Counted from the first letter of the stretch, positions 53,539-61,715 are shown. The stretch is DNA of 64,000 nucleotides from Natronococcus sp. CG52 (GCF_023913515.1 NZ_CP099391.1:744001-808000); one strand, 5' to 3'. The notes: a model not told the origin generated them from the sequence alone. Program-made: numbers and translations.

Positions 53539-53934
53539 TCAGAGTCGATCCTGAACCAGGTAGCCGTTCACGACGAGAACCATGGTCATGGCGGCGATCT
53601 CGAACGAGACGATGCCGGCGAGCCAGAAACAGAAGGCGGCACCGTTGAATCCCAGTGCGATACTCGGTGCACTCGTCCGGATCGTCTGCAGGTAGCGTCG
53701 TGTCCGGTCGTCACTGCTCCCGTCGGCGGCTTCCTCGCCGCGTTCGTCGCCGACGACCCCTTCCGCGTCCGCCTCGTCGCTTCCGGCATCCCGTGCATCG
53801 TCGGGAGCCAGGAACTCGGACTCACAGCGCCGACAGGTGATGTATCGCCTCGAGAAGGGCGTCGGATAGTCCGCCGGACAGTTCGGGCAGACGAGGCGAT
53901 CGGGGATTTGTTGGTGCTCCGCACGTTCAGCCAT
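53539..53934 (-). CDS. Zinc-ribbon protein with C-terminal membrane helices
   Basis: 131 residues. A four-cysteine zinc ribbon (CPNC and CRRC, residues about 16-37) is followed by an acidic low-complexity stretch and two hydrophobic segments (SIALGFNGAAFCFWLAGIV; AMTMVLVVNGYLV). It may sit at the cytosolic face as a metal-binding adaptor. No family is recognised. It is convergent with the FAD oxidoreductase (41 nt). Confidence 0.68.
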   Translation of the reverse strand: MAERAEHQQIPDRLVCPNCPADYPTPFSRRYITCRRCESEFLAPDDARDAGSDEADAEGVVGDERGEEAADGSSDDRTRRYLQTIRTSAPSIALGFNGAAFCFWLAGIVSFEIAAMTMVLVVNGYLVQDRL

Positions 53935-54068
53935 TTTGATACTGGTTGAATTCGAACGCTCCGGTATAGGTTTTCCCCATCGTGACAGTCTCGAATGGTG
54001 GTACTTCCCGGCAACGTCGTCGACGAGAGGAACGGAGCCGTCGAAATCTCGAGGCTGGGTCAGCCCGA

Positions 54069-54782
54069 TTACAGGAGTCGACGTGACTGGCCGAGCGGCG
54101 GGAACCAGAGCGTCTCGTCGCTCGAGGGGTCCCGAACGGCGGGATAGCAGGCGTCGACGTCCGTCACCAGCGGCGACTGGAAGTCTCGAGAGCGCATACG
54201 GTTGACGGTCGCGCCGGATGCGAGGCGGGTAAAGGCCGGGAGCATGAGGACGCTCGCGCCCTCGTAGCTATCGGGTCCGTAGAGGAAACACGGTCGTTTT
54301 CGCCCGTCGATCGACAGCGCTGGATGGTCGTGACCGACGACGTACCGGTCGGCGTCCGCACTCGGCGGTTCGTGCCCGTGACAGACGACGGTCTCTCCGT
54401 CCGCTAGCCGGTACGCCGGTGTCGTTTCACCCGGGAAAACCGCCTCGAGCATCGTGTCGTGATTGCCGGGGGTGACGACCAGCGACGCGCCGACCGTTTC
54501 GACCCGATCGACGAACCGGGAAACCGATCGCTCGACGCCGCGCGGAATCCGCGAGAACGAGTGAAGCAGGTCGCCGGCGACGACGACCGTTTCCGGCTGC
54601 CACGCCGAGAGCGACTCCTCGAGTCGATCGCAGACGTCGCCGCCGTCGTCGACCGGCGCGTCGACGCTCGAGGCGGCGACGCGACCGAAGTGAACGTCGG
54701 CGAGGACGAGCGCGTCCGCTTCCGGAAGGTAGACCGCCCGGTTAGTGAGCGTAAACGGGACGTCGACGGCTCGGTCGCTCAT
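54069..54782 (-). CDS. Metallophosphoesterase
   Basis: 237 residues. Calcineurin-like motifs: DVHFGR (DxH), VVVAGDLLHS (GD), TPGNHDTM (GNHD) and the later histidines CHGHEPP and VVGHDHPA. These coordinate two metal ions for phosphoester hydrolysis. The substrate is not known. Its ATG overlaps the stop of archaeosortase A by four nt (ATGA), so both are translationally coupled, a hint of a link to surface-protein processing. Confidence 0.88.
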   Translation of the reverse strand: MSDRAVDVPFTLTNRAVYLPEADALVLADVHFGRVAASSVDAPVDDGGDVCDRLEESLSAWQPETVVVAGDLLHSFSRIPRGVERSVSRFVDRVETVGASLVVTPGNHDTMLEAVFPGETTPAYRLADGETVVCHGHEPPSADADRYVVGHDHPALSIDGRKRPCFLYGPDSYEGASVLMLPAFTRLASGATVNRMRSRDFQSPLVTDVDACYPAVRDPSSDETLWFPPLGQSRRLL

Positions 54783-55813
54783 CGGTCGTCCGATCGTGAG
54801 CCGTCGACTTCAGTGCCGCCATCGGCCCGGACGTCGTCACCGAGGGCGTGCTCGAGGTCGTACTCGGTACCGGTGAGGACGAACAGCACCTCCTCGAGGG
54901 GTCTGAGCACTTCCGGGAGGATTTTGATGACGAGAAAGGTGATCCCGACGAGCGCGACGACCGACAGCAACTGCGAGATGTAGTTGTGGGCGACGAGGTA
55001 GGAGACGCGGTTCGCCTCCGCACCCATGTACGTCGTCATGAACGACACCAGCCAGTCCTGCTGGAACCAGCCCCACGGCGTCGCCAGTCCGATGAAGACG
55101 TTGCGGACGAGGTTGAGGAACCAGATGACGCCGATCGCGAGGGCGAACGCGGCCGCCTTTCGCTCGAGCGGGGCCGTAACCGACGCGATCAGGCCGCCGA
55201 AGATCGCCATGCTCCCGAGACCGGTACAGGCCATGACGATGTAGGTCGTTCGTCCGGTGACCGTCTCGTCGGAGTCGAAGTTGAACCGGCTCTCGTAGCC
55301 GTTTACTCCCTCGTCGAGCCCGGGGCTGTAGCCGAGCAGTTCCATCCCGTAGTGGGTGTGGATCGCCGTGGTCTCGATCAACCACTGGCGGACGACCGGA
55401 ATCGTCTCCGCCGGCAGGTAGATCAGGCCCATGATCGCGACCGCTTTCGTGAGGACGAACAGCGAGTCGCGCCCGCCGAACAGGAGGTAGCCGGCGTAGA
55501 CACACAGCGGCAGCGCGGCGAGTGCCAGTATCGTCTGAAGGGGACTCTGGACGTCGTAATAGTAGTGGGGCACCATCGACAGCCAGTACGTCCCGAACGC
55601 GACCCAGGCGACCGCACCGAGCGACCGGGCGGAACCGGCGCCACCGCGCCATCGGACGAGGAGCGCCGCGACGAACGCGGCGATCGCGATCCAGGCGAGC
55701 GCATCGATCGGCTGGCTTCCGAGCACCGCCGGACCGAGCGGCCCGCTCGCCACGGATTCGAGCCCAGCGACCGTCTCGAGTGCGGCGGTCGTCACGGAGG
55801 GCCACATATTCAT
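54779..55813 (-). CDS. artA: Archaeosortase A
   Basis: Cysteine transpeptidase-like membrane enzyme that removes the PGF-CTERM tail of surface proteins and enables lipid attachment (established in Haloferax). 344 residues, about eight membrane helices; the catalytic triad candidates are Cys196 (ACTGLGSMA), Arg237 (NLVRNVF) and Arg269 (EANRVSYLVAHN). The C-terminal tail is acidic. No PGF-CTERM substrate is visible in this window, as expected since substrates are scattered. The gene is divergent from the winged-helix regulator and followed by the metallophosphoesterase with four-nt overlap. Confidence 0.94.
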   Translation of the reverse strand: MNMWPSVTTAALETVAGLESVASGPLGPAVLGSQPIDALAWIAIAAFVAALLVRWRGGAGSARSLGAVAWVAFGTYWLSMVPHYYYDVQSPLQTILALAALPLCVYAGYLLFGGRDSLFVLTKAVAIMGLIYLPAETIPVVRQWLIETTAIHTHYGMELLGYSPGLDEGVNGYESRFNFDSDETVTGRTTYIVMACTGLGSMAIFGGLIASVTAPLERKAAAFALAIGVIWFLNLVRNVFIGLATPWGWFQQDWLVSFMTTYMGAEANRVSYLVAHNYISQLLSVVALVGITFLVIKILPEVLRPLEEVLFVLTGTEYDLEHALGDDVRADGGTEVDGSRSDDR

Positions 55814-55998
55814 GTTATCCAGAAGGACGCTCCCGCTATCAACTTGACGACTCGACCGCCGGATCGAACCGCCGACGACCCGCGTGGGAAGACGCGACGT
55901 TCGAGTCGCCGGCGCTGCGCCGGCGTTCGTGCGCGCTCGAGCGCCGACGCGCCGTCGAGACCGCCTACCTTTTTGCCGTGCTGGAAGGAATTGCCGGT

Positions 55999-56778
55999 AT
56001 GGTCGACGTCCTCGACAACAAGCGGGCCGCGACGCGGTTTCGGATCCTCGTCCAGATCGCCGAGCGCCAGCCCGCCGTCAGCCAGGGAGAGATCGCCGAG
56101 GAAGTCGGCGTAACGAGTCAGGCCGTCAGCGAGTACATCCGCGAACTCGTCGACGACGGTCTCGTGGAGAAGGAGGGACGATCCCGGTACCGCGTCACCA
56201 AGGAAGGCGTCGACTGGCTCTTCCAGGCCGCGGGGGACGTCCGCCGGTTTGCCGATCACGTCACCGAAGACGTCCTGGGCGCGATGGGCGAAGATAGTGC
56301 CATCGCGACCGCGGACCTGCAGGAAGGCGACATCGTCTCGCTGTCGATCGAGGACGGACTGCTCCACGCGAGTCCGGGCGAGGAGGGACCGGCGACCGGT
56401 GTCGCGACGACGAACGCCGATGCAGGAACGGACGTCGGCGTGACTAGTTTCGAGGGCGTCATCGAACTCGAGCCCGGGAGCGTGACGGTCCTGCAGGTTC
56501 CGGCGGTTCGATCCGGCGGCAGCCGCGAGATCGACGCCGAGACGGTCACCGACCACTGTGCGGACGCCGACCTCGTGCTCGCGACCGGGATCGAGGCGGT
56601 CGTCGCCTGCCGGCAGGCCGGGACCGAGCCCGCGGTCACCTTCGCGGTCGGCGACGTCGCTGCCGACGCCGCTGAACGCGGCCTCGCAGTTACCGCGGTC
56701 GCGACGACCGACGCCGTCGGCCGCGTCACCGACACGCTCCGGGACGCCGACGTTTCGTACGAAGTGCTCGAGGGGTAA
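55999..56778 (+). CDS. MarR-like winged-helix regulator with C-terminal sensor domain
   Basis: 259 residues. The winged helix is at about 13-72: RFRILVQIAERQPAVSQGEI, VTSQAVSEYIRELVDDGLV, KEGRSRYRVTKEGVDWL. The remaining 180 residues (ATADLQEGDIVSLSIEDGLL; later EGVIELEPGSVTVLQVPAVR) form an alpha/beta domain of a haloarchaeal family with unknown ligand. The start at 55999 is taken where the HTH begins; the frame upstream is Arg-rich shadow. It lies divergent to archaeosortase A. Target genes are not visible. Confidence 0.78.
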   Translation: MVDVLDNKRAATRFRILVQIAERQPAVSQGEIAEEVGVTSQAVSEYIRELVDDGLVEKEGRSRYRVTKEGVDWLFQAAGDVRRFADHVTEDVLGAMGEDSAIATADLQEGDIVSLSIEDGLLHASPGEEGPATGVATTNADAGTDVGVTSFEGVIELEPGSVTVLQVPAVRSGGSREIDAETVTDHCADADLVLATGIEAVVACRQAGTEPAVTFAVGDVAADAAERGLAVTAVATTDAVGRVTDTLRDADVSYEVLEG

Positions 56779-56928
56779 TCTCGATCGATCATAACCGCCA
56801 GAAAACCGTGCTCGCCGTTATTACCGATCCACTGACTTACGGCCGACAGTATAACGGCAGTCGTTGGTGTACGTTCTTTATCCAGTCTCGTAGCTGAAAC
56901 TGAATTAGCTTATCCGTTACGTGAACTC

Positions 56929-57060
56929 CCTCGGAGTCAAGTGGTTCGAGAGAGCGTCGCTCTCTCGTCGTACTGCAAGACCAGAGGTCTTGCATAGATC
57001 GCAAACGCGAAGCGTTTTCTCACTCACGGAAGACCGAAGGTCTTCCGAACGACCCCGAGG
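56929..57060. repeat. Composite palindromic element: four hairpins between inverted arms
   Basis: Outer arms CCTCGGAGTC (56929-56938) and GACCCCGAGG (57051-57060) are inverted with one mismatch. Inside are four perfect hairpins with 3-nt loops: GAGAGAGC (56948), GCAAGACC (56975), AAACGC (57003) and GGAAGACC (57028), each followed by loop and complement. Together they could fold into a branched RNA or DNA structure. Confidence 0.7.
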
Positions 57061-57126
57061 CACTCGCCCTGCTCAGCCTGTAGAGATGTGAACGGCACAG
57101 TGAAACTCCGTCACGTTCCGGCGTTA

Positions 57127-57256
57127 GTATAGTAGCCGCTGAAAGTCAGTGCACACCCGATCGCACGACGGGAGCGCGGGTCGGTGCGAGCGAAGCAAGC
57201 GAGAACCGCGGACAGTGCGATCGGGTGTGTAAATCGTTTCAGTTGTTACTATAGCT
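57127..57256. mobile_element. MITE-like inverted-repeat element, copy 2
   Basis: About 130 bp. Terminal inverted repeats TATAGTAGCCGCTGAAA (left) and its counterpart TTTCAGTTGTTACTATA (right) agree at 14 of 18 positions; the interior contains the perfect 15-bp inverted pair CACACCCGATCGCAC / GTGCGATCGGGTGTG. It has no coding capacity. The copy at 30871-30993 is the same element, so this is a mobile, probably transposase-dependent MITE. The parent transposase is not in the window. Confidence 0.72.
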
Positions 57257-57317
57257 GGTGCGTCATGAATAGAGAGTACCTCAACCGGAGACAAAGAACC
57301 GATCTCGTCCGGCGACA

Positions 57318-57572
57318 TCACTCTGACCGGGCAATCAGTATTTTGTGAGAAGTTATCGTAATTTGGCATCCATAGTAGTTGAACGTGACCGTTACGGAAG
57401 ATCCATTTCCGGCGTTACTCTCGAGAATCTTGTCTAATGCATCAGCATCGATCGTCTCCGTAAGAGGTTCCATCACTACTGTGGATTGATTCGTCAATTC
57501 AGCTACTGCGGCCACCACAGCCATGCTCGGCGACTCGTCGGCATTCAGTTCGTACACCGTGTTGTCTCCCAT
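57318..57572 (-). CDS. HalOD1 output-domain protein
   Basis: 84 residues, a stand-alone HalOD1 domain: SMAVVAAVAELTNQSTVVM, LTETIDADALDKILES and VTFNYYGCQITITSHK. HalOD1 domains are small haloarchaeal output modules found near or fused to sensors and regulators. It starts 16 nt after the DUF7344 regulator gene on the same strand, so the two are probably co-transcribed and may form a regulatory pair. Confidence 0.85.
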   Translation of the reverse strand: MGDNTVYELNADESPSMAVVAAVAELTNQSTVVMEPLTETIDADALDKILESNAGNGSSVTVTFNYYGCQITITSHKILIARSE

Positions 57573-57588
57573 CTATAGTATGCGTGCG

Positions 57589-58791
57589 TCAAAACGGCAG
57601 ATTTGACTCGATCCTCTCGCTTTGTTCGTCGAACTGATCGAGCTTGGAGCCCAACATCTGGCGCATCAGGACGACGAGAACATTATCTGCCCCTTCGCCG
57701 GTGATGGCCCGTTCTTCGTGGATGCCTTCACCGTTCTTCTTTCCGAGCGTCCCGATTAGGACAGCTTCGCGATCAGCGAATACCAGTCGGCCAACGTTCT
57801 CTCCGTCGACTGGAAGATCAAGCCAGTTGGCTTGCGGTTCCCAAAGGGTGACCGCTGGAGTGTGTTCCTGGACGAACTCGCGAACGGTCGAATCACACGT
57901 TCCAAGGTAGACATCCACGCCTCGATCGACGGCCTGCTGAACGCGGGAGAGACACCCCGCCTCGAGGAGCCCCGTCGTGGTGAACATCATGAACAGTTCC
58001 TCGTCAGCGTCCTCACAGAGCGACTGGCCATATGAAACGATGTTCTCACGCCCTTCAATCGTCCAGATGTCCTCGTCTTTCGAACTGTTCGTGAGGCTCG
58101 TTCGGAAGTCAGGACTGAACTGAGAGTGCAGCCACGGAACGCGCAGGAGGGGATGGCCGTCGTAGGCAACTGTCCGCTCATCGGCATCGTATTCGATTAG
58201 CCCTGCTTTGGACAGGGGTGGAAGATGAACGTGACGGAAGAGGACGAGTAGCTCTTCCACCGCCTCTGGCGGCACGTCCTGCTCGGTCGTCCCTCGTTCT
58301 TTGGCGACGACTTCACGTGCTAGCGTCTCCGTTTGGATCGACTGATATTGGCGACTGAGCACGTCGAGGATGGTTCGTCGGTGGGCATCAGCGAGCGCTG
58401 CAAAGAGCGAATCATATGACTGAATATCTGCGGACTCCTCACCGGCTATCGCTTCACGGATACCGACGTCCTGAAATGCGGAGTGATCGGTGACAGTAAC
58501 GGTATCTCTGTCGGTATCCTGTTCGATTAGCATCGCCTCGTCTAGTTTCGGCAAATGCACGTGCTGGAGAGTCATCAGCGCCTCCTGGCGCTCCTCGCTT
58601 GTCACTTGGTCTCGCGGTTTCTTATGGATCCAAGTAGCGAGAGCCGTAGCGAGTTCCCTCCGGGGTATTGGGGTGGATGCCCGGTCATCCACGGTCCGTA
58701 GGAGACGGCGTCGGTAACTGTTTGATAAGCAGGAAAAGAGGGTGCTGAGTGGATCTCCGTCGTCTCTGCCGGTGATATTTGTTGTAGCCAT
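57589..58791 (-). CDS. Regulator with two DUF7344 winged-helix domains and a C-terminal sensor-like domain
   Basis: 400 residues. Two tandem DUF7344 domains: the first from DPLSTLFSCLSNSYRRRLLR to HLPKLDEAMLIEQD (about 13-100), the second from DSLFAALADAHRRTILDVLS to HLPPLSKAGLIEYD (about 125-210). The C-terminal 170 residues (VSYGQSLCEDADEELFMMFT ... DVYLGTCDSTVREF) resemble the effector-binding part of TrmB-like or TbsP-like regulators. It is likely a DNA-binding protein with a built-in dimer-like HTH pair. An AAATTTATGAA box lies about 70 nt upstream of the start. No target is known; HalOD1 follows in the same operon. Confidence 0.82.
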   Translation of the reverse strand: MATTNITGRDDGDPLSTLFSCLSNSYRRRLLRTVDDRASTPIPRRELATALATWIHKKPRDQVTSEERQEALMTLQHVHLPKLDEAMLIEQDTDRDTVTVTDHSAFQDVGIREAIAGEESADIQSYDSLFAALADAHRRTILDVLSRQYQSIQTETLAREVVAKERGTTEQDVPPEAVEELLVLFRHVHLPPLSKAGLIEYDADERTVAYDGHPLLRVPWLHSQFSPDFRTSLTNSSKDEDIWTIEGRENIVSYGQSLCEDADEELFMMFTTTGLLEAGCLSRVQQAVDRGVDVYLGTCDSTVREFVQEHTPAVTLWEPQANWLDLPVDGENVGRLVFADREAVLIGTLGKKNGEGIHEERAITGEGADNVLVVLMRQMLGSKLDQFDEQSERIESNLPF

Positions 58792-59460
58792 TTTTAGAAC
58801 ACGTTACTTGCCTCGAGGAAAGGGCGGCTAGCGTTTTAATGTGTCTGTCGTCTTTTCATAAATTTAGGAGTGGTAACGTGATGAATCGGGGGTACAAGGC
58901 GGATATGAGCCTCCAAAACTGAGATCGATTCCTGTCGTTCATCTGTGGTATTCAATCTTGGCCGATCACGATGCTACTGACCTCCCCCTAAATCGTTTTC
59001 CTGTTCGTACGTACATCGCCCGCACGAGAACCAGGATCTTCACTGGTAGTTCTAAACAAGGAAAGAACACTACTCCATTCTGACAATTGCGGCGAGACGG
59101 ATGTCTTGCTCGCACGAAACGCAGGGAATTCCCGCGTCCTCCCAGCCGATTTCTGCTCACGGGTGCTGCGCACCCTCCGCTCACGGACGCACGGCGCCCA
59201 TTCGCACGGTATGCGAGACCTTCGGTCTCGCACTATTCGCACGGTTCGCGGAACCTCTGGTTCCGCGCTACCGCTCACCCCGTTCGCTCGTCCACCGTCA
59301 GAGTGCTCCGACGAGCCCTCGCTCACGTGTTCGCGAAGACCTCGCACGGCTTTGCGCCGCGGGTCACGCGTCGTTCCCCCGGTTCGGCGTGCCACCGCAA
59401 CCAGCGAGCGTTCGAAGCGTCGAAACGAGACCCGGCGAGCGAGAACGATAACAGAAACCG
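58792..59460. other. 669-nt intergenic region with hairpin array
   Basis: Left part (58800-59050) is AT-richer with the promoter of the DUF7344 regulator. Right part (59100-59400) is an array of GC-rich hairpins. Open frames on both strands encode Arg/Ser/Pro-rich sequence without family features, and I do not support a protein here. Confidence 0.6.
59124..59268. repeat. Hairpin array with 35-nt spaced units
   Basis: Perfect palindromes: GGGAATTCCC (59124-59133), GGGTGC-TGC-GCACCC (59161-59175), GCGAGACC-TTC-GGTCTCGC (59213-59231) and CGCGGAACC-TCT-GGTTCCGCG (59248-59268). The flank TTCGCACGGT precedes the last two (at 59201 and 59236, 35 nt apart) and CTA follows each; CGCTCACGG-type flanks recur beside the others. 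No CRISPR-like spacer uniqueness or repeat constancy is seen. Confidence 0.72.
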
Positions 59461-60228
59461 CTATCCGATGTAGCGCAGGTCGTCGTCCGTCGGAACGTCC
59501 ATCTGCTGTTGCTGTTCCATCTCCTGGATCTTGCCGATGACTTCCTCCATCTCGTCGGCCCGCTCGTCGAGCGTCTCGTAGTCGACCTCGAAGCCGAGCA
59601 GCGCCTCGAGCACCTCGAGCACCGCACGGGCGCTCTTGGGATCGACGAGGTAGCCGCTGGTCTCGCCCATCAGGCAGGCGGCCTCGAACCCGCGCCGTTC
59701 GCCCAGTCCGAGCAGGAGTCCGGAGACGCCGACGATGCCGCCGGCGGGTTCGTCCTCGCGGAACTCGACGCCCGCGTCCTCCAGCGGTTCGAGCATCGAT
59801 TCGTGACTGACGGCTCCCACGACGGCGTACTCGTCAATCAGTTCGCCGGTCGGAACGCCGCCGAGCGCGTACAGCTCCGTCGCGCCGAACTCCTCGGCGA
59901 TGTCGAGAAAGGCCGTCGTCAGCACGTAGTGACCGTCGTTGGTCTGGGCCTGGTGATCGCCGGTCAGCACGAGGAGGTCCCGGCCGTCAGGTACCGAGAC
60001 GGCGTGGATCTCCGCGCAGGTCAGTTCGGCGACGCCGTCCTCGACGCTCACCTTCGGCGGGAACTCGCGGGAGTAGATGCGCCGAACGAGCGTACTCTCG
60101 CCCTCGAGCTCCTCGAGCAGGTGCTCGGCGGCGAGGCTGCCGACGTGTCCGACACCTGGTAACCCCTCGACGAGTACGGGGTCGTCCAGTTTGACCTCGG
60201 CGACCGCGTCGATCTCGAGTTCGTCCAT
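59461..60228 (-). CDS. Proteasome assembly chaperone (PAC2) family protein
   Basis: 255 residues of the PAC2 fold. Family landmarks: DPVLVEGLPGVGHVGSLAAE and DLLVLTGDHQAQTNDGHY, then EFGATELYALGGVPTGELID. The C-terminal 35 residues are Glu-rich and end with QQQQM (polyglutamine stretch). Archaeal members are thought to help assemble proteasomes. It is the last gene of the translation operon, so expression with ribosomal genes is likely. Confidence 0.88.
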   Translation of the reverse strand: MDELEIDAVAEVKLDDPVLVEGLPGVGHVGSLAAEHLLEELEGESTLVRRIYSREFPPKVSVEDGVAELTCAEIHAVSVPDGRDLLVLTGDHQAQTNDGHYVLTTAFLDIAEEFGATELYALGGVPTGELIDEYAVVGAVSHESMLEPLEDAGVEFREDEPAGGIVGVSGLLLGLGERRGFEAACLMGETSGYLVDPKSARAVLEVLEALLGFEVDYETLDERADEMEEVIGKIQEMEQQQQMDVPTDDDLRYIG

Positions 60229-60234
60229 ACCGTA

Positions 60235-60414
60235 TCAGCGATTGCGACGTTTAAGAGCGCGTCGGTACTCGCCGTAGGAGTCCTCGGGATCGAACGGAGC
60301 CGGGGCGCTGTTGACGGCGTCGGCTCCGCACTCGGGACAGTCGGTAGAAAGCGTGTACACCGGGCGATCGTGGGCGTCGCGCCACGCCGAACAGACCCGG
60401 ATGTTGGATTTCAT
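60235..60414 (-). CDS. nop10: Ribosome biogenesis protein Nop10
   Basis: 59 residues. Zinc-ribbon-type Nop10 of the H/ACA guide RNP that carries out rRNA pseudouridylation with Cbf5, Gar1 and L7Ae. Sequence features: [11 protein letters not shown] at the start, Cys pairs at CSAW and DCPECG, and RPVYTLSTDCP, then PFDPEDSYGEYRRALKRR, all family hallmarks. Its stop is six nt before the PAC2 start, and its ATG shares one base with the aIF2-alpha stop (TAATG). Confidence 0.93.
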   Translation of the reverse strand: MKSNIRVCSAWRDAHDRPVYTLSTDCPECGADAVNSAPAPFDPEDSYGEYRRALKRRNR

Positions 60415-61214
60415 TACTCGTCGTCGGTGCGACGCTCGCGGTGGAACTCGCCCGTGCCGCCGTGCTCTTCGATAGCGACGACCGCGCGCTGGGCGCTCTC
60501 CTCGAGTTGCGCTTCGGCGGTCTTGTAGTTCGGCGCCTTCACGGTGATCCGGTACTCCGGCGCGCCGACGTAGTTGACCTCGAGGTCGACTTCGTCGGGG
60601 ATCTCGCCGTTGCCCTCCGCGGCCGAAAGCGCCTCGCGGATCCCGTCGACGCCGCTCGGCGACGCGTTCTCGAGGTCGACGTAGCCGGTGACGTTGACGT
60701 ACGGCACCGAGACGTTCTCGCGGGCGGTCTCGACGATGGCGTCGATCTCGTCCTCGGAGAGATCGGTCCCCTCGAGCGCCTCGTCGCCGTGGATGGCGGC
60801 CTGCTTGAACCCGTTGTAGAGGCTGTCGTGGGTGCCGATCAGCTCGTTGGCGATTGCGGTGTAGGTTTCGTCGTCGGCGTCCTCACCGAGTGCCAGACCC
60901 ATCCAGTTGTCGGCCTTTTGCTCGTTTTTCCACTGCTGGATCTTCTCGGATCGCTGGTGGTCGTTGACGTCCTTCAGCGAGAGGTCGATCTGCTGGGAGC
61001 CTTCGTCGACGTCGAGTACCTTGCAGACGACGATCTGGCCCTCGCGAACGTGATCGCGGACGTTCTTGATCCAGCCGCTTGCGACCTCGGAGATGTGGAT
61101 CAGCCCGCGCTGGTCCTGGTACTCCTCGAGGTCGACGAAGACGCCGAAGTCCTCGATCTCGTCGATCTTGCCGACGACGAGTTCGCCGGGGTCGGGCCAG
61201 CCGCTGTACTTCAT
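60414..61214 (-). CDS. Translation initiation factor aIF2 subunit alpha
   Basis: 266 residues. Part of the aIF2 trimer that delivers initiator tRNA-Met to the ribosome; that tRNA gene is 1.5 kb away. An N-terminal S1/OB domain ([20 protein letters not shown]), a helical middle, and the C-terminal alpha/beta domain ([20 protein letters not shown]) are all visible. It overlaps S27e (4 nt, ATGA) and Nop10 (one base), a tightly coupled operon. Confidence 0.96.
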   Translation of the reverse strand: MKYSGWPDPGELVVGKIDEIEDFGVFVDLEEYQDQRGLIHISEVASGWIKNVRDHVREGQIVVCKVLDVDEGSQQIDLSLKDVNDHQRSEKIQQWKNEQKADNWMGLALGEDADDETYTAIANELIGTHDSLYNGFKQAAIHGDEALEGTDLSEDEIDAIVETARENVSVPYVNVTGYVDLENASPSGVDGIREALSAAEGNGEIPDEVDLEVNYVGAPEYRITVKAPNYKTAEAQLEESAQRAVVAIEEHGGTGEFHRERRTDDE

Positions 61215-61384
61215 CGTGACTCGACTGTTTCGAGGATCTCGTGGTCTATCTCGGCTTTGCCGCCGGTCGGTCGGGCGAGCGTCGTGCCACAGACGGCACA
61301 GGCGACCTCCGTGGAGGCCTTGCCGAAGACGGTCTGTTCGTTCTCGCAGTCACCGCAGCGGACGTTGTAAAAGTTTCCTGCCAT
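61211..61384 (-). CDS. rps27e: Ribosomal protein S27e
   Basis: 57 residues, zinc ribbon of the small subunit: [20 protein letters not shown] and [16 protein letters not shown], with four metal cysteines (C10, C13 and the second pair). The start at 61384 (MAGNFYNV) matches the family; 61423 would read into the L44e gene end. The stop overlaps the aIF2-alpha start. Confidence 0.95.
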   Translation of the reverse strand: MAGNFYNVRCGDCENEQTVFGKASTEVACAVCGTTLARPTGGKAEIDHEILETVESR

Positions 61385-61389
61385 CGTAA

Positions 61390-61671
61390 TCACTCCTGGA
61401 ACTCGAGTCGGCCCGTCCGCCATCCCTCGCGAAGGTGGGCTTTCCCGCAGTCGTTACAGCGGTACTTGAGGTCGGTCTTCTTGGTCGGCTTGTCGCCACC
61501 AGGAACCTTCGAGAAGCGGCCGGCGTTACCGATGACCGCCGTGTTGCGACGCGTTCGGCGAGCGTCCCACTTCATTCCCGAGGAGCGGCCCGAGCGGACC
61601 TTCTCGACTTCGTGTTCGTGGTGTTCGTTGCAGTGCGGACAGTACGTATTGAATCGGCGTGGCATCTGCAT
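61390..61671 (-). CDS. rpl44e: Ribosomal protein L44e
   Basis: 93 residues, zinc-binding large-subunit protein at the E-site. [20 protein letters not shown] at the start and [20 protein letters not shown] at the end hold the two zinc cysteine pairs. It leads the operon rpl44e-rps27e-aif2a-nop10-PAC2. TTTTAAAC at 61708-61715 lies about 41 nt upstream, so transcription probably starts near 61684, giving a short leader. The start may be the second ATG (MPRRF) six nt in. Confidence 0.96.
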   Translation of the reverse strand: MQMPRRFNTYCPHCNEHHEHEVEKVRSGRSSGMKWDARRTRRNTAVIGNAGRFSKVPGGDKPTKKTDLKYRCNDCGKAHLREGWRTGRLEFQE

Positions 61672-61707
61672 GGTTATCTCACTTGACGTGGGCTAAGATA
61701 GCGCTGT

Positions 61708-61715
61708 TTAAAACC
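61708..61715 (-). promoter_or_regulatory. TATA box of the rpl44e-PAC2 operon
   Basis: TTTTAAAC on the minus strand, centred about 27 nt from a predicted transcription start near 61684. Confidence 0.55.

Larger units (their letters stand above)
56779..57317. other. 539-nt accessory region with palindromic element and MITE
   Basis: Between the winged-helix regulator and the HalOD1 gene. No gene is supported. It holds a composite palindromic element (56929-57060) and a MITE-like element (57127-57256). The region is otherwise irregular, without recognisable promoter pairs. Confidence 0.6.

Noticed and set aside
57265-57348. A 27-codon plus-strand frame (MNREYLNRRQ)
   Set aside because: Too short, no ribosome binding site or promoter at the right distance, and it overlaps the HalOD1 end.
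57124-57369. An 81-residue open frame on the minus strand
   Set aside because: It begins inside the HalOD1 gene in another frame and ends inside the MITE, so it is a chance frame.
59101-59400. A CRISPR-like array
   Set aside because: Palindromes differ in sequence and the units are 35 nt or less with no constant repeat and variable spacer pattern; no cas genes are near.
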